A stretch of 64,000 nt of DNA from CAYUVF01 sp964448045 (GTDB lineage: Bacteria > Bacteroidota > Rhodothermia > Rhodothermales > Salinibacteraceae): positions 1 through 64,000 of the forward strand of contig CAYUVF010000011.1 in assembly GCA_964448045.1 (NCBI GenBank). The letters are read 5' to 3'. The notes under the pieces are model-generated. The model made no database searches. It saw nothing but the letters and a program-made list of their open reading frames with translations, and was not told the origin of the DNA. The stretch's first letter is position 1, and each line of letters begins with the position of its first letter. Positions 24,367 to 32,999 of the stretch are shown here, in pieces. Both the position numbers and the translations under genes were made by a program.

Positions 24367-24753
24367 TTCTTGGGAGCGCCTTGGGCCGATGCTGCGGATG
24401 TAGTTGTTGAGCTTGACGGAGAGGGTGTCGATGTCCGCGCGCAGGGCAGCGAACGCCTCATCATCAACGAGGCCGCGGCGGTGGGCTTTTGTGATCCACG
24501 TTTTGGTTTCGTGCAGCGAGCCGCGGGCGTAGTAGCAGAAGCGCTTGTTGTCGTTGTAGTGATAGCGGCCAAAGCCCTCGCTCACGTTCGCCGCCACCGA
24601 GTCGGCCGACCGGACGACCTGCTTGCCGATCGTGGCCTTCGGAAAGTAGCTCCAGTCGCTCGTGAGGTCCCACACGTGTTCGCCCAGCTGCATCGCTCGC
24701 TGGTAGACTTCGAGGTCTTCGAGTTGCATGATGATAGCGTCATGGGTGGTCAT
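24364..24753 (-). CDS. four-helix-bundle protein (23S rRNA intervening-sequence / IVP family)
   Basis: The 129-residue product matches the S23/IVP small helical family: LEDLEVYQRAMQLGEHVW opens helix 1, then IGKQVVRSADSVAANVSEGF with the family's typical S-x-A-N-x-x-E-G turn, NDNKRFCYYARGSLHET, and two closing helices. ATG 24729 (MQLEDLEVYQ) is a likely alternative start; the ATG at 24753 is contributed by the repeat. Relatives are known inside inserts of 23S rRNA genes and as the Avd accessory protein fold of diversity-generating retroelements; the exact role is unsettled. Here it is not in rRNA but sits between two inverted repeat arrays, interrupting an RND operon on the opposite strand. 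Confidence 0.85.
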   Translation of the reverse strand: MTTHDAIIMQLEDLEVYQRAMQLGEHVWDLTSDWSYFPKATIGKQVVRSADSVAANVSEGFGRYHYNDNKRFCYYARGSLHETKTWITKAHRRGLVDDEAFAALRADIDTLSVKLNNYIRSIGPRRSQE

Positions 24754-24901
24754 GGATGGTCATTTGTTGTTAGACACAATTGCCACCCCATCTCTAACCT
24801 CCCCCATGACGCGAGCAAAGCGAGCCTCTGACAAAAAATGACAGTGAGCGCAGCGAACTAAACGACGGCGAGCGCCAGCGAGCCCCCTAACCACACCTGA
24901 C
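24739..24901. repeat. right TGAC array flanking the four-helix-bundle gene
   Basis: GTCA starts at 24739, 24749 and 24759 (10-bp steps, at the gene's 5' end). The orientation then flips: TGAC starts at 24807, 24829, 24839 and 24898, and CGAC at 24863. Units read TGACGCGAGCAAAGCGAGCC, then a short TGACAAAAAA, then CAGTGAGCGCAGCGAAC, then GGCGAGCGCCAGCGAGCCCC. The last two are reverse-complement relatives of units in the array at 20559. The array ends 8 bp before the next permease start. Confidence 0.75.
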
Positions 24902-24909
24902 CCAATCCC

Positions 24910-27900
24910 ATGACCCTCACCCAAACCGCGATGCGGCGGCCCGTCACCACGCTGATGGTATTCGTCTGCATGCTGCTCATCGGCGGGCTGTCCATGCGGC
25001 TCATCCCGCTCGAGCTCTTCCCGGAGTTCGACGTACCGGTGGTGTTCGTGCAGGTGCCCTATCCCGGCTCGACACCCGAAGAGGTGGAGCGCCAGATCAC
25101 GCGTCCCGCCGAGGAGGCACTGGCGACGATCAGCGACGTGAAGCGGATGCGGTCGACCTCGCGCGAGAATCAGGCCGAGGTGCAGCTGGAATTCAATTGG
25201 GGCGTCGACACGGACATCAAGGCCATCGAGGCGCGCGAGAAGCTCGACGCCGTGCGCGATCAGCTGCCGGCCGACATCGAGCGGATCTTCGTCGGCCAGT
25301 TCTCCACGTCCGACATGCCGATTCTCCAGCTCCGCATCTCGTCAGAGCGCGACCTGTCGGGCGCGTACGAGCTGTTGAATCGCAAGCTGAAGCGCCGCAT
25401 CGAGCGCATCGACGGGGTCTCGAAGGTGGACCTCTACGGCGTGCAGCCGCGCGAGGTGCGCATCGAGCTGGAGGCCGACCGTGTGGCTGCCCACCGCGTC
25501 GATCTCGTGCGCCTGCAGGAGCAGCTCCGCGGCGCCAACTTTTCCACGACGGCGGGCCGCATTACCGATGGCGGGCGCCGTTACATCGTCCGCCCCGTCG
25601 GCGAGCTGACGACCATCGACCAAATCAGCAACCTCGTCATTAACAAGCGCGGGCTGCGGGTGCGCGACATCGCCACGGTAAAGTACGACGAGCCCGAGCG
25701 CGATCACGGCCGCCACCTCAACGGCACGTACGCCGTGGGCCTGAACGTCTCGAAGGAAGCCGGCTCGAACACCGTCGAGGTGGCCGACAAGGTGCAGGCG
25801 GCGCTCGACGAGCTAACCAGCGACCCCGAGATGCGCGGCATCAACGTCTACATGATGGACAACAGCGCCGAGGGCATCACCTCGTCGCTGCGCGACCTGC
25901 TGGAGGCCGGGCTGCTGGGCGCCGTGCTCGCCCTCGTGGTGCTCTACTTCTTCCTCCGCCGCTGGTCCACCACGCTCATCGTGGCCCTCGCCGTCCCCAT
26001 CTCGATCGTCGTCACCGTCGGCGCGCTGTACTTCCTGGGCCTCACGCTCAACATCATGAGCATGATGGGCCTGATGCTGGCCGTCGGCATGCTCGTCGAC
26101 AACGCCGTGGTGGTCACGGAGAATATCCACCGGCATCAGCATCTGGCGGCGTCTGGGAGTGGGGGAGACAATCACGCCCAAACACCCATACCCCCACACA
26201 CCCATACCAATTCTAATGAGGGCACAACCCCAGAAACCGACGCAACTACCCGTCGAGCGGCGACGCTCCAGGGCGTGAAGGAAGTCGCCCTCGCCGTGAC
26301 GGCCGGGACGATCACGACGGGCATCGTCTTTCTGCCGATGATCATTAGCCAGGCCGATCAGGTGACGCTCTTCCTGAAGCACGTGTCGGTCGCCATCTGT
26401 GTGGCGCTGGCCGTGTCGCTGCTGATTTCGCTGACGGTGGTGCCGCTGCTCTCCGCGCGCCTCAAACCGCCCGCGCCCACGACGAAGCGCACGCTCGTCG
26501 ATAAGGCCGCGGCGCTCTACACGCGGCAGCTCGACTGGATGCTGCGCCACCGGAAAACCTCGGCCGCAATCATTCTGGGTATCCTAATGAGCGTGGCGAT
26601 CCCGGCGATGCTCGTCGAGCAGGACTTCTTCCCGAACGACAACACCGAGCGCGAAATCCCGCTCTACTTCCACCTGAACGATACCTACACGCTGGAGCGC
26701 GTCGAGGAGACGGTGGACAAGGTCGAGGCCTACCTGTTCGCCCACAAGGAGGAGCTGGAGATCGAATCGGTCTACTCCTACTTCACCCCGGATCACGCCC
26801 AATCGACGATTCTGCTGACCGACGAAGGTGAAAAATCCATCGAGGAGTTGAAGGAGACGATCCGTGAGGGCCTGCCGAAGATCGCGCTCGGAACACCGTC
26901 GTTCACGTGGGAGAGCGGCGGCGGGCGCGAGTCGATCCGCGTGACGCTGAGCGGAAAGTCGAGTGAGCAACTGGCCGAGCTAGCGAAGGAAGTCGAGTTC
27001 CGGCTGGCCCAAGTCAACGGGCTGACGGACATCCGCTCGGAGGCGCGGGCCGGCGACCGCGAGGTGCGCGTGGTGGTCGACCGCGACCGGGCGCGGCAGT
27101 ACGGTTTTTCGTCGCAGCAGGTGGCCGCCACGGTCTCGGCGGCCATGCGGGGGCAGAACCTGCGCCGCTTCCGCACCGACGACGGCGAAGTCGAGATGCG
27201 GCTGATGTTCCAGGACACCGACCGGCAGACGATGGACCAGCTCCGCGCCCTCCCCATCCGCCGCACCAGCGAGAACGGCACCGGGCAGATCAGCCTCGCC
27301 GCGCTGGCCGACTTCGAGGTGCGCCGCGGCCCGCGCGCCATCCAGTGCGAAAATCGGGCGACGATGATCGGCGTGACGGCCACGCTCGACGGCGACCTGA
27401 CCTCGAACGAGGCGCGCGAACGGATCGACGCCGCGCTCGACGGGATGGTGCTGCCCACCGGCTACACCTGGGGCTGGGGGCAGCGCGTGCAGCAAGCCGA
27501 GGAGTCACAGGCCATCATGCTGACGAACCTGCTGCTGGCGCTGGCGCTCATCTACCTCGTGATGGCGGCGCTCTTCGAGTCGCTCATGCATCCGTTCGGC
27601 ATCTGGACCTCCATCATCTTCGCCATCGTGGGCGTGTTTTGGTTCTTCCTGATGACGGGCACCACGTTCTCCATCATGGCGTGGATCGGCATTCTCGTGC
27701 TGATCGGCGTGGTGGTAAACAACAGCATCGTGCTGGTGGACCACATCAATTGGCTGCGCCGCGAGGAGGGCGTGCCGCGTCACGAAGCCATCGTCCGGGC
27801 CGGTCGCGAGCGCTTCCGCCCCATCCTGATGACGGCGGCCACCACGATCCTGGGCCTCATCCCGCTCTGCATCGGCACTACGCAGATCGGCGGCGACGGC

Positions 27901-28047
27901 CCGGCCTACTACCCGATGGCGCGCGCCATCGTGGGCGGCCTCGCCTTCTCGACATTCATCACGCTCGTCATCCTGCCTGTGATCTATGTGATGCTGGACG
28001 ACCTCCGCGTCTGGAGCCGCCGCGTCGTGCGCGCCGCCATGCAGTAG
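24910..28047 (+). CDS. efflux RND transporter permease subunit (second of the operon)
   Basis: The 1045-residue product has the full RND architecture: TM1 (MVFVCMLLIGGLSMRLIPLELFPEFDV), first porter domain, TM block with GLMLAVGMLVDNAVVVTEN, second half from RKTSAAIILGILM, and the final TM block with GVVVNNSIVLVDHINWLR. It follows the first permease after the repeat-bounded insertion. Two permeases with one adaptor recall MdtABC, where MdtB and MdtC form mixed trimers. The loop after the proton-relay helix holds an unusual insertion (about residues 413-447) rich in Gly, Thr, Pro and His, encoded by repeat-like DNA. No TolC-type gene is present nearby. Confidence 0.92.
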   Translation: MTLTQTAMRRPVTTLMVFVCMLLIGGLSMRLIPLELFPEFDVPVVFVQVPYPGSTPEEVERQITRPAEEALATISDVKRMRSTSRENQAEVQLEFNWGVDTDIKAIEAREKLDAVRDQLPADIERIFVGQFSTSDMPILQLRISSERDLSGAYELLNRKLKRRIERIDGVSKVDLYGVQPREVRIELEADRVAAHRVDLVRLQEQLRGANFSTTAGRITDGGRRYIVRPVGELTTIDQISNLVINKRGLRVRDIATVKYDEPERDHGRHLNGTYAVGLNVSKEAGSNTVEVADKVQAALDELTSDPEMRGINVYMMDNSAEGITSSLRDLLEAGLLGAVLALVVLYFFLRRWSTTLIVALAVPISIVVTVGALYFLGLTLNIMSMMGLMLAVGMLVDNAVVVTENIHRHQHLAASGSGGDNHAQTPIPPHTHTNSNEGTTPETDATTRRAATLQGVKEVALAVTAGTITTGIVFLPMIISQADQVTLFLKHVSVAICVALAVSLLISLTVVPLLSARLKPPAPTTKRTLVDKAAALYTRQLDWMLRHRKTSAAIILGILMSVAIPAMLVEQDFFPNDNTEREIPLYFHLNDTYTLERVEETVDKVEAYLFAHKEELEIESVYSYFTPDHAQSTILLTDEGEKSIEELKETIREGLPKIALGTPSFTWESGGGRESIRVTLSGKSSEQLAELAKEVEFRLAQVNGLTDIRSEARAGDREVRVVVDRDRARQYGFSSQQVAATVSAAMRGQNLRRFRTDDGEVEMRLMFQDTDRQTMDQLRALPIRRTSENGTGQISLAALADFEVRRGPRAIQCENRATMIGVTATLDGDLTSNEARERIDAALDGMVLPTGYTWGWGQRVQQAEESQAIMLTNLLLALALIYLVMAALFESLMHPFGIWTSIIFAIVGVFWFFLMTGTTFSIMAWIGILVLIGVVVNNSIVLVDHINWLRREEGVPRHEAIVRAGRERFRPILMTAATTILGLIPLCIGTTQIGGDGPAYYPMARAIVGGLAFSTFITLVILPVIYVMLDDLRVWSRRVVRAAMQ
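26153..26209 (+). repeat. GTGTGGG-type repeat inserted in frame into the second RND permease gene
   Basis: The stretch contains CACGCCCAAACACCCATA followed by further CCCCACA and CCCATACC blocks (core 26173-26208). Its reverse complement has the same GTGTGGG...TTTGGGCGTG style as the intergenic block at 34307-34393, which holds ACGCCCAAACGCCC. It encodes a low-complexity Pro/His/Thr loop. Confidence 0.5.
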
Positions 28048-28233
28048 CTCAACATCCGTCCTCCTCACAGACAAGCCTTTCCCCTGCAAGCACAGTAGTC
28101 ACCGGTAACGCAACGCGTGTTGTAACAACACGTCGTCGTCCGACGACGTACTTTTCCCCGGATCCTTCGTTCGCCCCCGCGTCCTGTTTACTCGCTGCTG
28201 CTACCACCAACAACACACTTGCCGGAGGAATTT

Positions 28234-29325
28234 ATGCGCCTCGCGATACAATCCGCTGCCATCGCTGTTCTTCTTTCGCTAACAACGTTCACCCTCCCTC
28301 CTGCACTCGCCCAGGTCCGCATTAATGAAGTGGATTATGAAGACAACTGGGTCGAATTCTTTAACGAGAGCACCTCGGAAGTCGACGTGTCAAGTTGGCA
28401 AATATGCTCGGACTTTCAGTATTCGGCGCTATCCGACCTCTCGATCATTTCCGGAAGCACGACGATTCCTGCTGGCGAATTTCTCGTCGTAGAATGGAGC
28501 GTGCTCCCCACCGATGCCGGCAACATCGGGCTGTATGTCAACTCCGACTTTGGCGACCCCAACGACCTGGTCGATTACATGGAATACAAGGCCGGCGGAC
28601 AAGCCCGCGAGAGCGTTGCCGTCGATGCGGGCGAATGGGACGCGGGCGAGTTTGCACCGGACGCGCCCTCCGGAAAGACGATATCGTTTTTTGATGACCC
28701 CAACGAAGTCGGCGAAGAAGACTGGGAAGCCAGCAATGAGACGCAAGGTTCGGCCAACGATCCGATCCCCGTCGAACTCACCTCGTTCAACGCGGTCGTT
28801 GATGCCCAGACCGTCCACCTCACCTGGGAAACCGCCAGCGAAACGAAAAATGCCGGCTTCGAAGTGCAGCGCAACGGAGAAGACGCCTTCCACCCAATCG
28901 GCTTCGTCGAGGGTCACGGCACGACGAATACGCCGCAGACGTACCGCTTCACCGCACGCGACGTGGACGCCGGGACGCACACCTTCCGCCTGAAACAGAT
29001 CGACTTCGACGGCGCATTCGAGTACAGCCCGGAGGTCGAGGTGACGATTGCGATGGAAGCCGCCTACGCGTTCTCATCGATTTACCCAAACCCGGCGCAG
29101 CAAGACGCCACCTTTTCGCTGACCGTCTGCCAGACGCAACCGGTGACGATCGCGCTGTACGATGTGCTCGGCCGTCGCGTATCGACGATTTTCGATGGCC
29201 CGATGGCCGCCGGACGCACGCACCAGTTCGACATTCGCGGGGAGGCGCTCGCAGACGGGCTCTACCTGGTCCGGGCTGTGGGCCCTCGCTTCTCGGCCAC
29301 CCGCCGGGTAACGCTCCTTAAGTAG
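28234..29325 (+). CDS. secreted lamin-tail-like (LTD) protein with T9SS sorting domain
   Basis: The start is ATG 28234, preceded at 28224-28229 by GGAGGA, one of the few clear Shine-Dalgarno sites here. The 363-residue product has a signal peptide (cleavage after ALA, about residue 26), then VRINEVDYEDNWVEFFNEST, which opens a lamin-tail domain. Next comes an Fn3-like region starting PIPVELTSFNAVVDAQTVHL with the common LTWETASETKNAGFEVQR, and a C-terminal type A sorting domain (IYPNPAQQDATFSL, IALYDVLGRRVSTI, LADGLYLVRA). It should be exported by T9SS and anchored or released. A structural or adhesive role is inferred. Confidence 0.87.
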   Translation: MRLAIQSAAIAVLLSLTTFTLPPALAQVRINEVDYEDNWVEFFNESTSEVDVSSWQICSDFQYSALSDLSIISGSTTIPAGEFLVVEWSVLPTDAGNIGLYVNSDFGDPNDLVDYMEYKAGGQARESVAVDAGEWDAGEFAPDAPSGKTISFFDDPNEVGEEDWEASNETQGSANDPIPVELTSFNAVVDAQTVHLTWETASETKNAGFEVQRNGEDAFHPIGFVEGHGTTNTPQTYRFTARDVDAGTHTFRLKQIDFDGAFEYSPEVEVTIAMEAAYAFSSIYPNPAQQDATFSLTVCQTQPVTIALYDVLGRRVSTIFDGPMAAGRTHQFDIRGEALADGLYLVRAVGPRFSATRRVTLLK

Positions 29326-29454
29326 CGCTGAGTGGATTCGCCTCTCGACTCCTGAAGAGGACGTTACGTTTGACGCGCAAGAGAAACCTCACAATCGGAT
29401 GGGGCTTTGGGCGTATGTCGCTTCCCTGAAATACAAAGACGTCCCGATCCACCT

Positions 29455-29871
29455 ATGCACAACTCCGACTCCGATATCGCAAACGCCTTCTTCGAACGCG
29501 CCGCCGAACTGGCCTTCAACTCGGTGATGGTCACCCGCGCCGAAGACGACGGCGCCACCCCCATCGTGTTCGTCAACGACGCCTTCACCGCAATGACCGG
29601 CTACACGGCCGATGAAGTGCTGGGCGAAACGCCCGGCTTTTTGCAGGGCGACAGAACGGACGAGCAGGTGCTCCGGCGTCTCGATGCCAAGTTGAACCGC
29701 GGCGAAGATTTTCACGGTGAAACCGTCAACTACAAAAAGGACGGCACCCCGTTCATCATCGAGTGGAAGGTGTCGCCCGTCAAAAACACCGACGGAGCCA
29801 CCACGCACTACGTCTCGGTGCAGCGCGACGTAACCGCGCTCCGCGAAGCTGATGTCTCGGCCGACGCGTAA
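29455..29871 (+). CDS. stand-alone LOV-like PAS-domain protein lacking the photoactive cysteine
   Basis: From ATG 29455 (MHNSDSDIANAFF) the 138-residue product is one PAS domain. FVNDAFTAMTGYTADEVLG, FLQG (62-65), NYKKDGTPF (92-100) and VQRDVTALRE (122-131) match the LOV subgroup very well. In photosensory LOV domains the loop reads G-x-N-C-R-F-L-Q-G; here it is GETPGFLQG, so the adduct-forming Cys is Pro60 and the preceding Asn is Thr59. The flavin-contacting Gln123 is kept. No output domain is fused. It is either a redox or ligand sensor or a LOV relative that lost the Cys photocycle. Confidence 0.85.
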   Translation: MHNSDSDIANAFFERAAELAFNSVMVTRAEDDGATPIVFVNDAFTAMTGYTADEVLGETPGFLQGDRTDEQVLRRLDAKLNRGEDFHGETVNYKKDGTPFIIEWKVSPVKNTDGATTHYVSVQRDVTALREADVSADA

Positions 29872-29998
29872 CCCCTCCCACCGCCCGGCTGCGCGTAGTA
29901 GGCTTTTCACAAACGGTCGGCTCGGAATCCACGACTGCGCGCTTTATATTGACGATGCTTCGCCGTGCTGCCTTCATGAATTGTCTTTCGTTTGTGCC

Positions 29999-30880
29999 AT
30001 GCGTACTTTGCTTCGCTCCTCGTCAATTCTTGTCGGACTCGCCCTGCTGATCGGGGCGCTGCACGCGCCGAGGGCCACGGCTCAGCAGCGCGGGAACGAT
30101 CTCCCGCGCGTCAGCCCCAACGCGGTGGTACAGCAGACCATCGGCATCACGAACGTGCGCATTGCGTATGGCCGGCCGAGCGTCCGCGGGCGCACCATCT
30201 TCGGCGGGCTCGTCTCGTACGATGAGGTCTGGCGCACGGGCGCCAACGAGGCCACCACGATCACCTTCTCCGACGACGTGAGGATTGAGGGCGAACCCGT
30301 CGAGGCCGGGCGCTACGGCCTCTTCACCATTCCCGACGAGGAAAGCTGGACGATCATCATCAACGACGTGGGCGAACAGTGGGGCGCGTTCAACTATGAC
30401 GCAAGCCGCGACGTCGTCCGCGTCGAGGTAACGCCCGAGTCGACGGCGCGCCCGTGGGAGATGATGACCTTCACGTTCGAGTCGGTGACCGATTCGAGCG
30501 CGCACGCTGTGCTCTCGTGGGCCGATACGCGCGTGCCCTTCCGCATCGATGTGAACACGACGGATGTTATCCGCCAGCGCGCCAACGAGGCGGCCGCCAA
30601 CGCGAGCGACTGGCGAACGCCCTTCCAGTACGCCGCTTACGCGCTGCAAAACGACGCCATGATGGACGACGCGCTTCGGTGGGTCAACCGCTCGATTGAG
30701 TTGGAGGAAAACTTCAACAACCTGGCCGTGAAAGCGCAACTGCTGGCGACGATGGGCGAGTACGGCGAGGCGGTGTCCGTCGGTGAGCGCGCCGTGGAGA
30801 TCGGGCAGTCGATGGACGAGGCGCCGCGCGGGTTGGAGCAGTTGCAGCAGAGCATCGACACCTGGGAAGCGCAGTTGTAA
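29999..30880 (+). CDS. DUF2911 domain-containing secreted protein
   Basis: From ATG 29999 (MRTLLRSSS) the 293-residue product has a signal peptide ending RATAQ and a DUF2911 domain: RVSPNAVVQQTIGITNVRIAYGRP, then VWRTGANEATTITFSDDV and AGRYGLFTIPDEESWTIIIN. The C-terminal third is helical with a TPR-like pair (DDALRWVNRSIELEENFNNL and EAVSVGERAVEIG). DUF2911 proteins are widespread in Bacteroidota and have no established function. An AT-rich stretch at 29942-29955 could contain its promoter. Confidence 0.85.
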   Translation: MRTLLRSSSILVGLALLIGALHAPRATAQQRGNDLPRVSPNAVVQQTIGITNVRIAYGRPSVRGRTIFGGLVSYDEVWRTGANEATTITFSDDVRIEGEPVEAGRYGLFTIPDEESWTIIINDVGEQWGAFNYDASRDVVRVEVTPESTARPWEMMTFTFESVTDSSAHAVLSWADTRVPFRIDVNTTDVIRQRANEAAANASDWRTPFQYAAYALQNDAMMDDALRWVNRSIELEENFNNLAVKAQLLATMGEYGEAVSVGERAVEIGQSMDEAPRGLEQLQQSIDTWEAQL

Positions 30881-30943
30881 CGCCGCCCCCGTCCGGGACA
30901 CCGATGACGCCCACGCATCATCTCAGAACCGACGCCTGTGCTG

Positions 30944-31735
30944 ATGGCGCCTCGCCCCGTTTTCCACTGGCCCCTCCTCTGGCTGAGCACACTGGCCTGC
31001 TGGGGCTTGATCGCCGCCTGCACCCCGGACTCGCCCGCCCCGCCCGCCGAGGCAATCATTGAGCAGGCTCTCGCCGCGCACGGCAGCGCCGCGCTCAACC
31101 CCGCCGTCGTCACGTTCGACTTCCGGGATGCGCACTTCCGCATCCGCCATGCGGGCGGGCGCTACCATTACCAACGCACGTATCGCGACTCGCTCGGGCG
31201 GGCCGTCCGCGAGGTCCTGAGCAACGACAGCCTCTACCGCGCCGTCGACGGCGAGCGCGTGACGCTCACGGAGGACGAGCGTCGCAGCGTCGAATCGGCC
31301 GTCAACTCGGTGACGTACTTTGCGCTGCTGCCCTACTTTCTGCAAGACGCCGCCGTTCAGCCCGATTACCTCGGCGTCGATACCGTGGCGGGCGCGCCGT
31401 ACGATCAGGTGCGCGTGACCTTCCGGCAAGAAGGCGGCGGGCGCGACTGGCAGGACGTGTTCATGTACTGGTTCGATCCGTCCGATCACACAATGGAGTA
31501 TCTCGCCTACGCGTACGGCTTCGGCCCCGATGAGGCGTACGGCACCCGCTTTCGCGAAGCCTACAACGCGCGCACCGTCGAGGACATCCGCTTTGCCGAC
31601 TATCGCAACTACACCACCGTGGGGGATACGCTGCGCGACCTGACGCGCTATCCCGCGCTGATGGCGCAGGACAGCCTGGAGCTCGTCTCCCGCGTCGAAC
31701 TCGATAGCGTGCGCGTCCGCCCGCTCGATTCGTAG
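30944..31735 (+). CDS. DUF6503-like lipoprotein
   Basis: From ATG 30944 (GTG 30938 possible) the product is 263 residues with a lipobox LIAAC (Cys26). It starts its domain with IIEQALAAHGSAALNPAVVTFDFRD and contains YHYQRTYRDS, SVTYFALLPYFLQD and VFMYWFDPSDHTMEYLAY, which I recognise as the Bacteroidota outer-surface family DUF6503, with an LolA/LppX-like beta fold expected. The function is unknown; lipid or hydrophobic-ligand binding would be a guess. It ends 91 bp before proB on the same strand. Confidence 0.75.
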   Translation: MAPRPVFHWPLLWLSTLACWGLIAACTPDSPAPPAEAIIEQALAAHGSAALNPAVVTFDFRDAHFRIRHAGGRYHYQRTYRDSLGRAVREVLSNDSLYRAVDGERVTLTEDERRSVESAVNSVTYFALLPYFLQDAAVQPDYLGVDTVAGAPYDQVRVTFRQEGGGRDWQDVFMYWFDPSDHTMEYLAYAYGFGPDEAYGTRFREAYNARTVEDIRFADYRNYTTVGDTLRDLTRYPALMAQDSLELVSRVELDSVRVRPLDS

Positions 31736-31826
31736 GAGGGTCGTTGCCCGGCGAATGGATGAACGAATCGGCGGATTGGGGGTACGCCATCTCCCGCCCT
31801 GTTGCCAGACGGATCTGCCGGCTGCC

Positions 31827-32966
31827 ATGACCGATCATCCCAACGTACCCGACTGGACCCGCGCCGTCCTCAAGGTCGGCAGCGCGCTCGTGGCGCCCGA
31901 TGAGCGCGGATGCAGCACGAAGCATCTGCTGGCTATCGCGCGCCTTATCGCGGAGAGCCGCCGGGCCGGCCAGGAGGTCATCCTCGTCTCCTCGGGCGCG
32001 GTCGCCGCCGGGCGAGCTGCCCAGTCCGATCCGAATCCGCCCTCGACCATCCCCGAAAAGCAGGCCCTCGCCGCCATCGGCCAGCCGCTGTTGATGGCAC
32101 ACTGGCGCCGCCTGTTCGACGCGCCCTGCGCCCAGCTGTTGCTCACCTACGACGACCTCTATCACCGCACGCGCTATCTCAACGCCAAAAACACACTGCG
32201 CGAGCTGCTCGGCCGGGGCGTGCTGCCGATCGTCAACGAGAACGACACCGTCGCTATCGACGAACTGAAGGTAGGCGACAACGACAACCTCGCCGCCCAC
32301 GTCGCCGTGCTGGCTGAGGCCGATGCCCTCATTATCTGCAGCGACGTCGATGGCCTGTACGATGCCGATCCGCGCACCCACCCCGACGCCGAGCTCATCC
32401 GCGTCGTGGACCGTATCAACGACCGGATCTACGCCATGGCGGGCGATACACACAGCGCCGTGGCGACCGGCGGAATGCAGACTAAGATCGAAGCCGCCGA
32501 AAAAGCCACAGGCCGCGGCATTTCGACCCTGATCGTGAACGGCACGAAGGCCGAGCATCTGGATGCCCTGCGCGCGGGGCGCGTTCGCGGCACGCTCTTC
32601 CGGCGCGTAGAGGATCCGCTCGCGGCACGCAAGCACTGGATGCTCCACGCCGTGCCCACCAGCGGGCGCATCTGGGTCGATGCCGGCGCCGCCCGTGCGC
32701 TGCGCACGGACGGCGCCTCGCTCCTGCCCTCCGGCATCACCAGCGTCGACGGCGGCTTCACGCACGGCGACGCTGTCGAAATCGTAACGGACACCGACGC
32801 CGGCCCCGAAGTCATCGCCAAAGGATTCACGCAGTACGGCTCGCGCGACGTGATCCGCATCCGCGGCCGGCACAGCAACACCATCGCCGACATCCTCGGC
32901 CACGCCCCCGCTGATATCGTGGTGCACCGCGATGAACTGGTACTCCTCGACCGCCCCTCCTCCTGA
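31827..32966 (+). CDS. proB: glutamate 5-kinase
   Basis: From ATG 31827 (MTDHPNVPDW) the 379-residue product has an amino-acid kinase domain (AVLKVGSALVAP, VILVSSGAVAAGR, PIVNENDTVAIDELKVGDND, IICSDVDGLYDADP, ATGGMQTKIEAA) and a C-terminal PUA domain (SGRIWVDAGAARAL to IADILGH). It phosphorylates glutamate, the first step of proline synthesis, and is normally feedback-inhibited by proline. It is followed 33 bp later by proA; proC is not in the window. Proline is also an osmoprotectant, which would suit a salt-loving host (inference). Confidence 0.97.
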   Translation: MTDHPNVPDWTRAVLKVGSALVAPDERGCSTKHLLAIARLIAESRRAGQEVILVSSGAVAAGRAAQSDPNPPSTIPEKQALAAIGQPLLMAHWRRLFDAPCAQLLLTYDDLYHRTRYLNAKNTLRELLGRGVLPIVNENDTVAIDELKVGDNDNLAAHVAVLAEADALIICSDVDGLYDADPRTHPDAELIRVVDRINDRIYAMAGDTHSAVATGGMQTKIEAAEKATGRGISTLIVNGTKAEHLDALRAGRVRGTLFRRVEDPLAARKHWMLHAVPTSGRIWVDAGAARALRTDGASLLPSGITSVDGGFTHGDAVEIVTDTDAGPEVIAKGFTQYGSRDVIRIRGRHSNTIADILGHAPADIVVHRDELVLLDRPSS

Positions 32967-32999
32967 CGCTCCCGACCTGCATCACCTGCCCGATCTACC

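Noticed and set aside
24208..24831. 207-residue plus-strand frame
   Set aside because: It covers the repeat array and the antisense of the four-helix-bundle gene; no coding signal.
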